39,075 nt of DNA, taken from the NCBI GenBank assembly GCA_000320545.1, contig ADNK01000020.1:1-39075 (forward strand), read 5' to 3'. The notes under the pieces are model-generated. The model searched no databases, had not been told where the DNA came from, and saw only the letters and a list, made by a program, of their open reading frames with translations. Position numbers and translations under genes: made by a program. The stretch is from Bigelowiella natans CCMP2755 (Eukaryota; Cercozoa; Chlorarachniophyceae). Of this stretch, positions 23,639 to 34,600 are shown piece after piece; the first letter of the stretch is position 1; every line of letters begins with the position of its first letter.

Positions 23639-25290
23639 ATGTCCCGTGGAATTCAGACCAATTATGAACGGCGACAAATAGTGGAATCTATGGTTTCAAA
23701 TGTTATAATGCAAGTGATCCTACTCATAAGACATGGAAAAAACATTTGTCGCAACATCAACATAGAATTTCAATTTCAATTGAGAGGAGTTGTATTTATC
23801 TTCTGTGACATCAATTTCAGGTTGTCGCAGTCATAAAAGATATCTCGGGGTATCAATCCTAAACCGACCCCCCAACCCTCTGCCTTGCCTCGACATCTGG
23901 GAGACGATGCACACAGGCTAAGTAGTCTGGAACTAGGGTGCAATCAGAAACGGGTGATAATCTAGTGCACATATGATCATTCGGTGCGTGTAATGTGGGC
24001 AGTATCATTTTTCCCATGAATTCAAAAATCTGTGAGTACATTTACAAACTCTTTTCGAGTTAAATTCTGTTCTGTGATCCAGCGATAGGTTTGTCTATTG
24101 TGACTTTCCCCCTTACCTATGTGTTATTTCCTTGTCCAGGATTCAGCCGAAGTCCTCATTATCTGTGTTTTAAAAAAAAGAAATCTAATATTGGATTATG
24201 GGAGTATGCCAGTCCGATGAATCTTCTTCACGGGAGGCAAATTACGTCAGGTGACCCATGTTCAAAATCGTTCTTTTCAAAAATCATAGCCATAGTCAAC
24301 ACTCACTAATATTCTTAGAAAAAAAAATGATGCTCCTGAAAATCAAGAAGTGCCAACGCACAAGAATGATGCTCCCAACGCGATCGAGGCAAAAAAGGAG
24401 CCAACGAAGGAGCCAACACTGCTGGAAAAGAATGTGCAGCAAAATAATGAAGTAGAATGTCAGGAAGCTTCTCAAACGAGAAGTGATAGAGCAGCGAAGT
24501 CCAATGCACGGGAGGATTTTTTGAATGAAAGTCCAGCGCATAGTAGCATATCACGTTCGCGTAGCGAGTTTTCTTCTAAGGCAAATAGTAACCTATCGAG
24601 TCCGAGGGTCTCAAAGCTAAGAAGTCCGAGGGGCTCGAAGCTAGGTAGCATTAAAAAATTGTTCAGTTCCATGATGAATATAGAAAAGAACAAAGATGCA
24701 GTGGAGGGCAAGACAACCTTTGAACGACTTGGTTTAATCGACATCGAAGTTGAGCAGGTGGTCTATGCCGAAACAGTTGGAAGGGGGAGGTTACAAACTG
24801 ATGTCACAACAAAATGGTAAATAGGCTGATGTCCCTGACGAGCCCTGCGCGTATTTCATCATTCTAGAGGATGGATTAGACAAAGATACTGAACCGGTGA
24901 CCTTCAGGATTGTAATTTTATCGACGTGAGCTAACTTGATCGTGAAACGACAGGTGACTGCTCCTGACGAACCCTGCGCGTATTTCGTCGTTATAGATGA
25001 GGTAAATGAAAACGCCGACAAAGCTCAAGACGATGATCAATGGTTCAAAGTTCCAAACGAACCCCTTGGCCATATTGTCTACAACTCCAAGGTACGACAA
25101 GCCCTAATCGTGCATGATTTCAACGATTATCTAGAACATGGTAGTAGTCACACACACTAGCTTCTGCATGGATGCAATAATTTGTGACGTTTGAATTCGC
25201 TGCTAGGCTGCAATCCGCAAACGGGCAAGAGAAAAGTATGAAACCCGGATCCGAAGGAGCTTGTCAAGCCCACTCGCCTTCGAGCTATAA
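23639..25290 (+). CDS. Unrecognised gene with tandem duplicated exon
   Basis: I do not recognise the family. The clear exons are: one opening after TTCTTAG at 24319, with a low-complexity Lys/Glu/Ser region (EAKKEPTKEPTLLEK, SSPRVSKLRSPRGSKLG) ending in ERLGLIDIEVEQ near 24757; 24825-24896; 24954-25091; and 25207-25290, reading AAIRKRAREKYETR to TAA. The last three joins are all phase 0. Exons 24825-24896 and 24954-25091 start with near-identical units encoding PDEPCAYF. Two GSK-like SPRGSKL repeats suggest phosphorylation sites. Proposed 5' exons near 23639-23713 (MSRGIQTNYERR) and 24139-24250 are weaker. The exact donor of the low-complexity exon is uncertain. The protein is probably soluble and partly disordered. 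Confidence 0.6.
24825..25000 (+). repeat. Tandem exon duplication
   Basis: 24825-24870 and 24954-25000 are near-identical about 46-bp units, each directly after an acceptor AG. Both encode an acidic PDEPCAYF motif followed by two or three hydrophobic residues. The intron between them is 57 bp. Confidence 0.85.
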
Positions 25291-25499
25291 ATGATGTGAT
25301 TCCTTGAATTTCAGCAAGGGATGCCTTTGATAGATTGTATAATTAATTTTATCATTATAATAGAAGTCTGTACGTGTACGTGTATGTTTTTCATAACATA
25401 TACGCACGAAATAATACGCAACTTGCATTATTATCATGCTCCGGGTCATCAGAAGCTGAGACCTGTGATGCCTAGTATTGCCCGCTGTACCGTGGTGGG

Positions 25500-25544
<45 letters not shown>

Positions 25545-25725
25545 ACCTGCTTAACCTGATGTTGCTTATTGCATGCACGCCTACCTGCACAACGAAGCAG
25601 GCAAACTTGCATCCGCTATAGCAGCGCCTTATATTGTCGCACACATGCTAGCATTCACACACAGCAGTGATGGGCTCAATTGGGCAATGTTTACAATTAT
25701 TACTCAGATAGATAGATACAACATA

Positions 25726-25801
25726 TAAGCGCTGTAGCCGCTGCTTTGCACATAGCTACATTAGGATGACTATTGAAAAGATTTAATCACTTCATCTCAC
25801 G
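25726..25801 (+). repeat. Dispersed repeat, partial copy C
   Basis: It shares GCGCTGTAGCCGCTGC and AGCTACATTAGGATGAC with copy A and then diverges after the ATTTAATCACTTCATC stretch. Confidence 0.75.
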
Positions 25802-25864
25802 ACGGCAGTCGCACATCACATGCACCAAATGCATCACGCTGGCCACACGGTACAGCTACACACT

Positions 25865-25956
25865 GCTGTAGCCGCGCAGCATTGCTAACAGTTTAATATC
25901 TACATTAGGGTGACCATTTAAAAAACACATATATTCATTGCATCGATCCGCCTCAT
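25865..25956 (+). repeat. Dispersed repeat, diverged copy D
   Basis: It shares CTGTAGCCGC, CTACATTAGGGTGACCATTT and a final ATCCGCCTCATGCA with copy A, with several substitutions between. Confidence 0.7.
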
Positions 25957-26238
25957 GCACAAAATGTGTTGTTGCGCATGTCGTGACATGCAGTAGTTTG
26001 AATCCAAATGAAGATGCATGCCAGTGGCTAAACGCAATGCCGCATGCATGCATGCACGCTGTTGCTGTGCAATGTTGAAAAGATTTGGTGACATCATGGC
26101 ACACATGTTTCATTGTGCAAGCTTGCATGGCTACTTTCAGACGCGCGTGCCGTGGCTTGACTTCAAGCTGAGCAACAATTGTGACACGGGTGCAACAATG
26201 TGCATTGTCAGTCACATGCATTTGCAGCGCACATGCAG

Positions 26239-26677
26239 CTAGGATGACCGGGTGACATGGAGATCAAGGGGGGCGGACCGCGCGAAAAATTTTCGGGTGG
26301 TTGCAGTGAAGTTTGCAAGTTTCCATTGCAGATGGAGCTCAAGGGGGGAGGAAATGAAGGTTTTGCGGCCAAAAGAGTGTTTTTCTCGCGCCGAGCGCGA
26401 AAAATTTGCGGGTGGTTGCAGTGAAGTTTGCAAGTTTCCATTGCAGATTTCACTGAATTTCAGAAAAATGCTCTGTTTTGGCATGGTGAAATGCGGAAAT
26501 AGCGCAACGCGCTAAGAGAAGCCATTTCCGCAAGTCCGCAAGTTAGCTTCGGCCGGCGGCACTCGGCAGGGCCGCAGGGCGCCTGCGATTGCTGTATCCG
26601 CAAACCCGCCCCCCTTGAGCTCTAGGGCGCCCGACCATTGAAAAGATTTAATTTATTTATCACATCCGTCTCTCACA
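26239..26677 (+). repeat. Dispersed repeat copy E, split by a TIR element
   Basis: The left part ends AGGATGACC at 26249. The right part resumes GACCATTGAAAAGATTTA at 26633 and runs to CACATCCGTCTCTCAC. Joined across the insertion, this matches the uninterrupted core of copies A and C. Confidence 0.85.
26250..26632. mobile_element. 383-bp MITE-like element with terminal inverted repeats
   Basis: The left end reads GGGTGACATGGAGATCAAGG then GGGGCGG. The reverse complement of the right end reads GGGCGCCCTAGAGCTCAAGG then GGGGCGG. The 27-bp inverted repeats differ at about six positions. GACC flanks both sides (26246-26249 and 26633-26636), a 4-bp target duplication inside another repeat. Internally a 54-bp segment is duplicated (26280-26333 and 26395-26448), and a third TIR-like word (GGAGCTCAAGGGGGG) lies at 26334. 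There is no transposase frame. The element is non-autonomous; superfamily is not assignable from the ends alone. Confidence 0.85.
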
Positions 26678-27241
26678 GCGTACACACACACAGTGGCCCT
26701 CATGCAAGTTGAGCGCATAGCATGTGTACAAACACATGTAGCTCGCCTTCAACTCGATGCCATCGGTTCTCTTGCCGTATGAAGACGCTGTTTATACCAT
26801 GCAGAGTAGCTACCTCGCCATTCATGTGCAAAGCCTCCATCATGCATGTGTGTAATCAAAGAGGTGGCCCCGGAAGGACCCAAATCAGGCTTGAAGGCGA
26901 CGTGTCCTTAAGTCCATCCACAGACACAAGTAGGCCTAGATGCTCGATGCATCGCTACATCGTCATATCAACTACTCGTTGCTGTACGTTGGTGGTTTGA
27001 TCGGGAGACGAATAGAACATACCTGACATGTGGACATGTTAACGAATAACACCCCCCGCCAGCAGAGTCATATCCAAAAAAAAGGAAACGAAACACTTCG
27101 CATAGAAACTGCGAGGCATCTACAAGGATGCTGCACCGCACCGCACTATAATCACGACCGCTTCTATTTTCTGTCAACTTTTCGGATTCAGAAAGCTTTT
27201 CCTGATCCTGACTGTTCTAACGATACATCGCCCATTCATTC

Positions 27242-29261
27242 TTACATTCGGTGTACGTCGCCAACACAGTACCTGTTTGGATTTCCGTCACGTGTCCACA
27301 CTCGATCGAAGTAGGAAGACGCGGCCACAGAGTGCCCACACCTTTCGCCGATAAAAATAACAACAAAAAGAGCCGTTTCGACATGGAAAACAACCACTGC
27401 AGACTCTATGCTGATCAGCAGATTTGTTACATTATTGTGTGTTCGCTGTGCGCTGTTCTTTCTTCCTACTGTTAGTGTTTCACCATGGCCCTGGAGTACC
27501 CAACCAGAGGATAAAGTCGCCAGCTCTTTCCTTTACCATTGTAGACATAACTCTTTTAGGGATTTCAATTTTCACATTATAGTATGTTTCAGAATGAATG
27601 CAAAGGAATACCACACAAAACATCATCACATCCTCACCATCATACACGACCTGTTCCTTGAGGGGGGGGCGGTTAGACTCGCCGTCCCCGCGGTTATTTC
27701 CCTCAGCAGCTAAGGGCTCTGACTGAGCAAACAGATGCCTCTTCCTTCTTCCTGGAAGAAGACCAGTAGAGACCAAAAGGGAGATTAATTCGCATTAGAA
27801 AACGAATATTCTACAGCTTGGCAAGTGGTTTGAGATTGGGGCACGCTTTAGATACTCGCTGCCCTGCAGCATCACCGCCACCATTAGCACTACCACCACT
27901 ATCATCATCAAAACTCTCGCTATCACCATCAACCAGTACCCCGTGTCAGCTGGGAGATCGTGTGCAGAAGCATGCGACCGTACCTTTTGGGGGGTGATTA
28001 CGACAATGATGATGATGATGATGATGATGATGATGGTGATGATGATGGTGATGATAACATTACCAATAGGGTAAAATGAGGATGAGCAGCATCACCAGCA
28101 TCATGCGGCGGAGCTATGCGTTGTGTCGACTCGAGGAAGTGAAAGAGTCGTCATGCACGACATATGATGCGTAACTACCAGAGATTATCTGTCACGATGG
28201 TCATTTTTCCTTTTCCGCCCTCCTCCAAGATATTATGGACCTGCCTCAAAAAACCTACCCAATTGAACACACGCGCACACGCACTCAAAGACGAGTATGT
28301 GCATGGTTTTTCCTCGAGGGTGTTCTATTCCTGCACAGCTTGTGTCCCGAATACATGCCAATCTTTGTAGCACATCGTCAGCAACGTTTCACCAGCCAAA
28401 AACAACTACTATTACTATTACTGCTACTACTATTACTACTCGCTGTGAGGAGATGCTGGGCTTGTGATTTGAGTTCTCCATGACTCTGAGAGAATAAAGG
28501 GGGAGAGGGGGGGAATCGAGGGAAAGATCATCGCCTTTTATTAGAAATAGCCGACAGAGTAGGGAGAGGTGACGGTAGCAGCAACCTGTCGCTGTTGGGG
28601 CGGTTCTGGATGGTTGACGAAGACGTGCTAAGAACATAGAGGAGGAGGAGGAGGAGGAGGATAAAGGGAAATAGAAGCGAAGGTGATGGTGAGTGGGAGA
28701 GAGGAAAAACTACCAATGAAATACAATCAAACACAAGACATTGTTCTTAGCGTTGTGTTCAGCAGCGGTGCATTCGCTGGCGCAACAATGCCTTGTAGTT
28801 GGTTTAGTGCGGCTTTGAGCTCGTTTGTGTTTGCTGAGCGAGTACGTGCGGTTGCATGTGCAAGTGCGTTCAAAGATGCTACTCACGCGGACGCTATTCG
28901 TTGGCAAGTTTCTCCTCAGAATGGCTCGAGCGTCGCCTCCGATGATCTGAGAAAAGGCCATTACTTAATTTGATTTGTTGAAGGAAGGGTAAAACGAGGA
29001 GGCGGAGGAGGAGGAGGATGAGAGAATCCTATACTCGCTCTATCGCATGTGTGTGCGGGCGTCGTAATTCAGGGGTGGTGAAGCTACTAATCGTTTCTAC
29101 CACTACTGCTACTACTACTACTACTACTACTACCACTACTACTACTACTACTACCGCTATGTTTCTAGCCCGATTGAGAAGTGTGTGCATGAAGGCTTTG
29201 TACCTATTGTCATCATTTTAACAACATAATAAAACTTGGTTATGGGATATTTCCACTAAAT

Positions 29262-29299
<38 letters not shown>

Positions 29300-30152
29300 A
29301 ATCTCATTTGACGTACACTCGATCGAAGCGCAGCTCTAGGGCCATCCAGTATGCATCTTTACTCTGTTGCAATGAAGAGGAAAGCAGTGATGATGGTGAT
29401 TGAGTTATGATATATGATTATGTTAGATGATGATGCTTTGCCAATCAATGAAACACGTAAACAAGTGCAAACAACAGATACGCTCACACGCAGCAAAGAG
29501 AGACTTGTTATTGCAGCCACCACGAGCAATAGCAATTTAGTAGTACTGTACATCGGCAAGGGCCTGCTCCACCGCCCACTAAAGTTTTGATGTTGTTGTT
29601 GGAGAACGACGGCGACACAACAATCTGTCAGTAAAGACTACACTATCCAACAACCAAAAACTAACGCTGTTTATTTGTGGGTGTGTATGTAAAGGGGGAG
29701 GAGGGGGGGGGGGGGGGGTGAGGGGATGTGATGTGGTGGTTTTCACGACATGACCTCTCCGTCTCCTGCACCGATCTCTAGCTTTATCGGTCGGTTTTGT
29801 TGCGATCTTGCCACTGGTGAGGAAGAAGCAGCAGAGCTCGAGGAGCAGGAGGAGGAAGAAGACATCGATGAAGCGGATACTTTACTACTCGAGAATATAC
29901 GCTTGAGAGCCAGCCTTCCTTCTTCGTCAATCTAGATATAAGATAATGACGATAGTGATGATGCTGCTGCTGTTTGTGGTGAAGATGGCGACAGCAACGA
30001 TGATGAGAATTAAGTCAGAGGGGGAAAAGAAAGCAAGGTGATGATGACGGCGATTACCATATTAATATTATTATTACTAATATTATCATCTATTTCACCC
30101 TTCTTTTTTTCGAAGCAAAACATAATATTTTGCCGAAGAGCTCTCATATTCA

Positions 30153-30193
<41 letters not shown>

Positions 30194-30986
30194 CTGTCCC
30201 ATATCCACCCTTCCCCCTCCCCCCGCCTTTGCGTGTACATTATTCCTGAGTGTGCGCTTCATTCGTTTGATGACATCGGCTTTCCTGCCTCCCCCAAGCT
30301 CCCCCACGCGTGCAGCGAGTTTTCGCACGCCGAAGTTATGCGATAGAAAGGTGGACAGAATCTGAAATATCTGTTTTTGTGCGCGGAGGAGCCGCCGCGC
30401 ATAAGGGAAGGTGCGGGGAGAGAAGAGGGTGTTGAAATGGGCGGAATCTATCAGTTTGTAACGGGAGAAAGCTTTTTGATGAATCGTGAATCGTGTCTAC
30501 TATCAGATAAGCAGCTGTTGTTGTTGTTGTTGTGACGCGAGCTGCAGCGATATGATTTGTACACCCCCTCCCCCCCCCCCCTCTGTTTTAATATGATATA
30601 TACCCTGACCTCTCTTATTCCAACGTAGTAGATAATCAATCCCTCAGCACCTCACTAATGCACGCTACTCTCCCCATTCACCATACACTCACACCATTTA
30701 TCATGTCCACTCACCTGTCGTTTAACACTTATCTCTGAAGCAACTTGTTTGCTGCCGTTTTTCTTCTGTTTCTCCGTTCCCTCCCCACTGCCTCTGGCCC
30801 CTGCAGTGAGTTTAGGAGGGGCAGTCGCAGTTGTTGTAGATGGCGAGGATGCTGATGAGGTAGTAGTCGTAGAGAAGCAGAAGACTCTGAGGAATGCCGA
30901 TAGGGTTTCTTCCGCCTGATTGAACGAGGACCGTGTTGTTGATGACGATGATGAGAGTGATGATGAAGATGGTACTATCGTCTATG

Positions 30987-31054
<68 letters not shown>

Positions 31055-31291
31055 TGTGTGTATCAATGCTTGCGTGGTGATTCTTTTAGATGACTTGTGG
31101 CAGCAGCTCGCATCTCAACGCCTTTGCTATGTATGCCTACCATTGTATAAAGTGGGGGTATTATAATAATAAGAGATACAGGACAGTAGTCAGCGCACTA
31201 GAGGAAGTAGCAGTGCTATGAGTGCTACGAGGAGGAAGAGTCTGTAAGGATGGTGGCACGAGCAGTGGTATATGAGTGCGCGCGCGCGCGC

Positions 31292-31333
<42 letters not shown>

Positions 31334-31633
31334 ACTGCCTTGAGAGCCTTAAGCTCCATTTCAGCATCATCCCTTCGATGAGCACGATATGCTTCGTTCG
31401 ATTTCATGCGACGGGTGGTCGTTGCACCGTCATTGCCGCTGTTTTTACAGCCAAGCATAGGGAGATCACACAAATCGTCATATACTCGCTCGCACCCTCG
31501 CACAGATCCCCGCACTGATTGGGTGGGGTGTACATAGTAGACGGGACCTTTGGTTCTGTTTCTTCCAACCTCGCTTTCCTCCCCTCCCACCTAATTTCGC
31601 AATCGATCAAAGCATGAGAAAACAAAGAGTAAG

Positions 31634-31673
<40 letters not shown>

Positions 31674-33054
31674 GCTGGACATGCTAGTAGTTGTCGCGGC
31701 GGCGTGTGTATATTTTTCTCCAACCCGAAGCTGCTGCAGGATCATCGCCGTCCCGCCCGATATTCTATTCGTCGCAACGTTGAAGACGGCGCACATGGCA
31801 AAAGGAAACGGTACAAAGAAACATGCGAAACATAAGTAAATCATCGCAGCTGCTCGATTTGCGTGCAGAGAGATCCATGATTCGTTGTTTGTACGGCCTA
31901 GCAAACCATCCATCCCGCTTTCTTCAATATTTATTTCTTCCACTGACCACTTTTCCTTCCCAATTCACTTCCTGTGCGTCTCACTGGAATGTGGGTGTGG
32001 AACCAGGATGTGTACGAGTGTTGTTCTTCTGTACCTGCACGCCACTGTTCTTGCTATATTGTTTCAGATGTTTCTTGGCCAACGCGCACGCCTTCTGTGC
32101 AGCTTTGAACCGGCATAAAACCACTAGAGCACGGGCTGTGTATAATGTGAAACATCATAAAATGTAGTTAGATATAACATAGTACTGATACCCATCATTA
32201 TCTCGACGCTACGTCTATCATCGTCGTTATTCCTATCATCCCCAACTCGTTACTCTTCATCCCTGTACCTCTTCTCAGATGCAAGATGGTTTGTGTTTGA
32301 GAACTACTGCTGCTACTGCTGCTGCTGCTGCCTTGAACTCCCTCGTTATCGTCATCATCATCGTCATCATCATCGTCATCATCATCGTCGTTATCCTCAT
32401 CAATTCGATTGTTGTCCTGGTTGGTCTGCCCTCCCATTCGTGTGGAGGCAGCAGAAGCTGTGTTTGGCCGCATTATCGATGCACTGAGTATCCTTAGGCT
32501 GGCCATTCGTAAGCCCTATGCAAAGAGAAATGATGATGATTTCGTAAATGATGATGGGGTGGGGGGGGAGACTACGACGACGAAAACAATGATTCGGCGT
32601 TTTTTAATTTTTGTTCATCGGCACAAGAAGTATTAGTATTGTTATTACCTGTGCTAGCAATGTCGATATGTATCTACATAGACATAAAAGAGAGACAGGG
32701 GTTGTTTTTGCAAAGTAAGCGGCGTACAAAGACATGCTGCTTCCACTTCTCTCAATAATCATACACTCGGAACACGAATACACACGCACACACACACACA
32801 TTCATTCATTAAAATGCGTGCATGAGCGGTGTTCTCTAATTCCCCTACTCGAAGGTGGTCTCGAAACAGGGTAATAAAATGCAGGAAACAGATGCACACA
32901 TTTACGTGCATGTACATGTCTAATTCTGATGGATTTCTGGTGTTACTATTACTCAAATAGGCTGTCGTCTGGGACGATACCCCAGTCTTTAACGTGCTGC
33001 CACGCTTCCTGCATCATTTCATTGAAACGAAGGAGGAATATATCGTCGCGTACA

Positions 33055-33095
<41 letters not shown>

Positions 33096-33702
33096 TACCT
33101 TAGCCTTGCCGACTTCTCCACACACCAAGCATCCTACACAGAAGAAGGGTTATTAATCCCAAAGGCGGTGAGTGGTTGAGGCTAGCGATGGACTATGATC
33201 ATGCTGAACGAAGAACACATTTGCACGCATGCACAATTGCATGAACCCCAGCGCACTAGCGCATCTCTGAGGAGGGGAGGATAGACACACCTCTCAGAAA
33301 CGTGTTGACTGTGCGAATGTTTGGCTTCCTTTCGACGTTGGAATCCTTTGCCATATCGACGAGCAGTTCCCATGCGCTACTAATGTCTCCTTTATGATGA
33401 CAGAATGCCAATGGCAACCACATCACATGTATAGGATTAATATATACGACTGAGAGCGTAATGAGAGGAGGGAGGAGCATTGGAAAAATATATGTGTGTG
33501 TGTGCGTGTGTGTGTGTGTTTGCATGTGTGCGTGCGTGCCTGTGGTACAATAGTAAACTTCTGACTAGGTTACCGGCGCCGCAATAAGCTTTTAGAGCTG
33601 AGGTGGACGCGACTACTCCGATGTCGATGGTGGCCTTTTCCTCATTCATTTTCTCAAACTATGGTTGACGGGACAATGCAGTTGTTGGCATGTAATTGAG
33701 CG

Positions 33703-33761
<59 letters not shown>

Positions 33762-34369
33762 TGCGTGTATTTTTGTATAATATTTGTATGTTTTCAGCAT
33801 CATTACCACTCGTATTGCACCGCCAAAGTCTCCACAGCGTACGTGTGCGTTGATGAGAATGGAGTAGCTATGGGAGTTGGCCTTGCCCTGCCTCTCCAGC
33901 TCGCTGAATATTGCTTTTGCCTGCGAGTGCGTGATGTATATTCGAAATGCGGGTAATGAAAAATTCGTGGTGCGGTAGTTATATAATATGGTGAGAAAAA
34001 TCTCAATATATAAACCTCTTTCAGTTTCTTTCGGTTCGCACACACGGCCATTTTCTTGTTTGCCTCTACGACATCAGGGGGAGCTCTATCTCTAAATTTC
34101 CTCCCAACTTTCTTCTTCGCTAGCTGTTGCTGAAATTTCCGTGAGGCAGACTCCTTGACCTTCCTGCTCTGGTCAGTCCTCTTACGAATACTTCTCCCGC
34201 TCTCCACTACATTCCTTCTCCTCTTTTTCAGACTCCTTTTGTGATCCCCCCTTTGCTGCTTAGAGCTGTTACTGTCCGGCTTGGAGCCCCCAACGTTACC
34301 TGGTTTGTCTTGTATCAGAAGCTTGCGCGCGAGAAGCTTTTCGCGCAGGCTCCTAGCGATGGAATCCAT
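27242..34369 (-). CDS. PPR-SAP-TGM fusion: RNA-binding repeats plus methyltransferase
   Basis: One intron-rich gene appears to join PPR RNA-binding repeats, a SAP-like helix pair and a tRNA-guanine-methyltransferase-like (TGM) domain. N-terminal exon 34016 to 34369 opens MDSIARSLREKLLARKLL (basic, perhaps organelle-targeting). PPR exons: 33807-33920, 33574-33658, 33291-33389, 33099-33133, 32953-33008 and 32649-32673, all in phase, with SYSILINAHVRCGDFGGA and AYCGAGDISSAWELLVDM. After an unresolved part come 30715-30915 and 30239-30361 (SAP-like GVRKLAARVGEL..KADVIKRM). TGM exons: 29755-29931 (LEIGAGDGE), 29552-29578, 29317-29363 (LELRFDRV), 29155-29203, 28887-28946 (GGDARAIL), 28586-28627 (FVNHPEPPQQ), 28440-28485, 28179-28254 (IVTDNLW), 27934-27983, 27612-27751, 27484-27530 (GTPGPW) and 27242-27341 (CGHSVAASSYFDRVW). 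The SAM-binding loop is intact. The start may instead be the small exon with ATG at 34600. Confidence 0.85.
28005..34000. repeat. Microsatellite-filled introns of the PPR-SAP-TGM gene
   Basis: Runs include ATG at 28005-28034, ACT at 29102-29153, ATG at 29263-29298, AT at 30158-30188, CT then GT at 30989-31049, GT at 31293-31330, CA at 31643-31672, CAT/CGT tracts near 32350-32395, CA at 33064-33092, and CT then GT at 33711-33763. All lie between the proposed exons except the CAT/CGT and GCT tracts near 32310-32395, which fall in the unresolved middle of the gene. Confidence 0.9.
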
Positions 34370-34441
34370 CGTAGACACAGCGATGCTCTTCGGCGTGCGT
34401 GTCGGCTGCCGAGTTTGCACGGAAGGAATTTTAACAAACGT

Positions 34442-34600
34442 TTATCGATGAAACGCCATCAATTCATGAGGATGCGACATGCTTTGAAGGGCCAGGCTCC
34501 GCAGAAAATTCACTCGTCGAAACAATTCTATGCCACTGTCGCCCTGTAGCATGCGCAGCAAATAATCAATTTCACTCAAATCGTCATTGACCACCAACAT
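34442..34600 (-). CDS. Possible first exon of the PPR-SAP-TGM gene, or a 52-aa ORF
   Basis: ATG at 34600 opens MLVVNDDLSEIDYLLRMLQ and continues IELFRRVNFLRSLALQ to a TAA at 34442-34444. The sequence looks like an amphipathic helix protein and is unlike the GCATGC-rich DNA to its right. A GTGAAT donor after ELFRR (phase 0) could splice to CGGCAG at about 34410, which would place PTRTPKSIAVST before MDSIARS. I favour a 5' exon, but a separate small gene is possible. Confidence 0.45.
   Translation of the reverse strand: MLVVNDDLSEIDYLLRMLQGDSGIELFRRVNFLRSLALQSMSHPHELMAFHR

Larger units (their letters stand above)
25291..27241. other. Repeat-rich intergenic zone
   Basis: It holds an AT run at 25503-25541, three members of the dispersed repeat (25726-25801, 25865-25956 and one split by a TIR element at 26239-26677) and many GCATGC palindromes. 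I see no convincing gene. Several 60-120 codon frames on either strand are rich in Cys, His and Met, as expected from GCATGCAT sequence, and look non-coding. Confidence 0.7.

Noticed and set aside
25856-26221. 121-codon minus-strand frame rich in Cys, His and Met
   Set aside because: It is a translation of GCATGCAT-rich DNA and overlaps repeat copy D.
32198-32506. 102-codon minus-strand frame with poly-Asp and poly-Ser
   Set aside because: The Asp and Ser runs are CAT/CGT and GCT repeats. Part of it may be a PPR-gene exon, but the repeat-coded segment is not accepted as protein.
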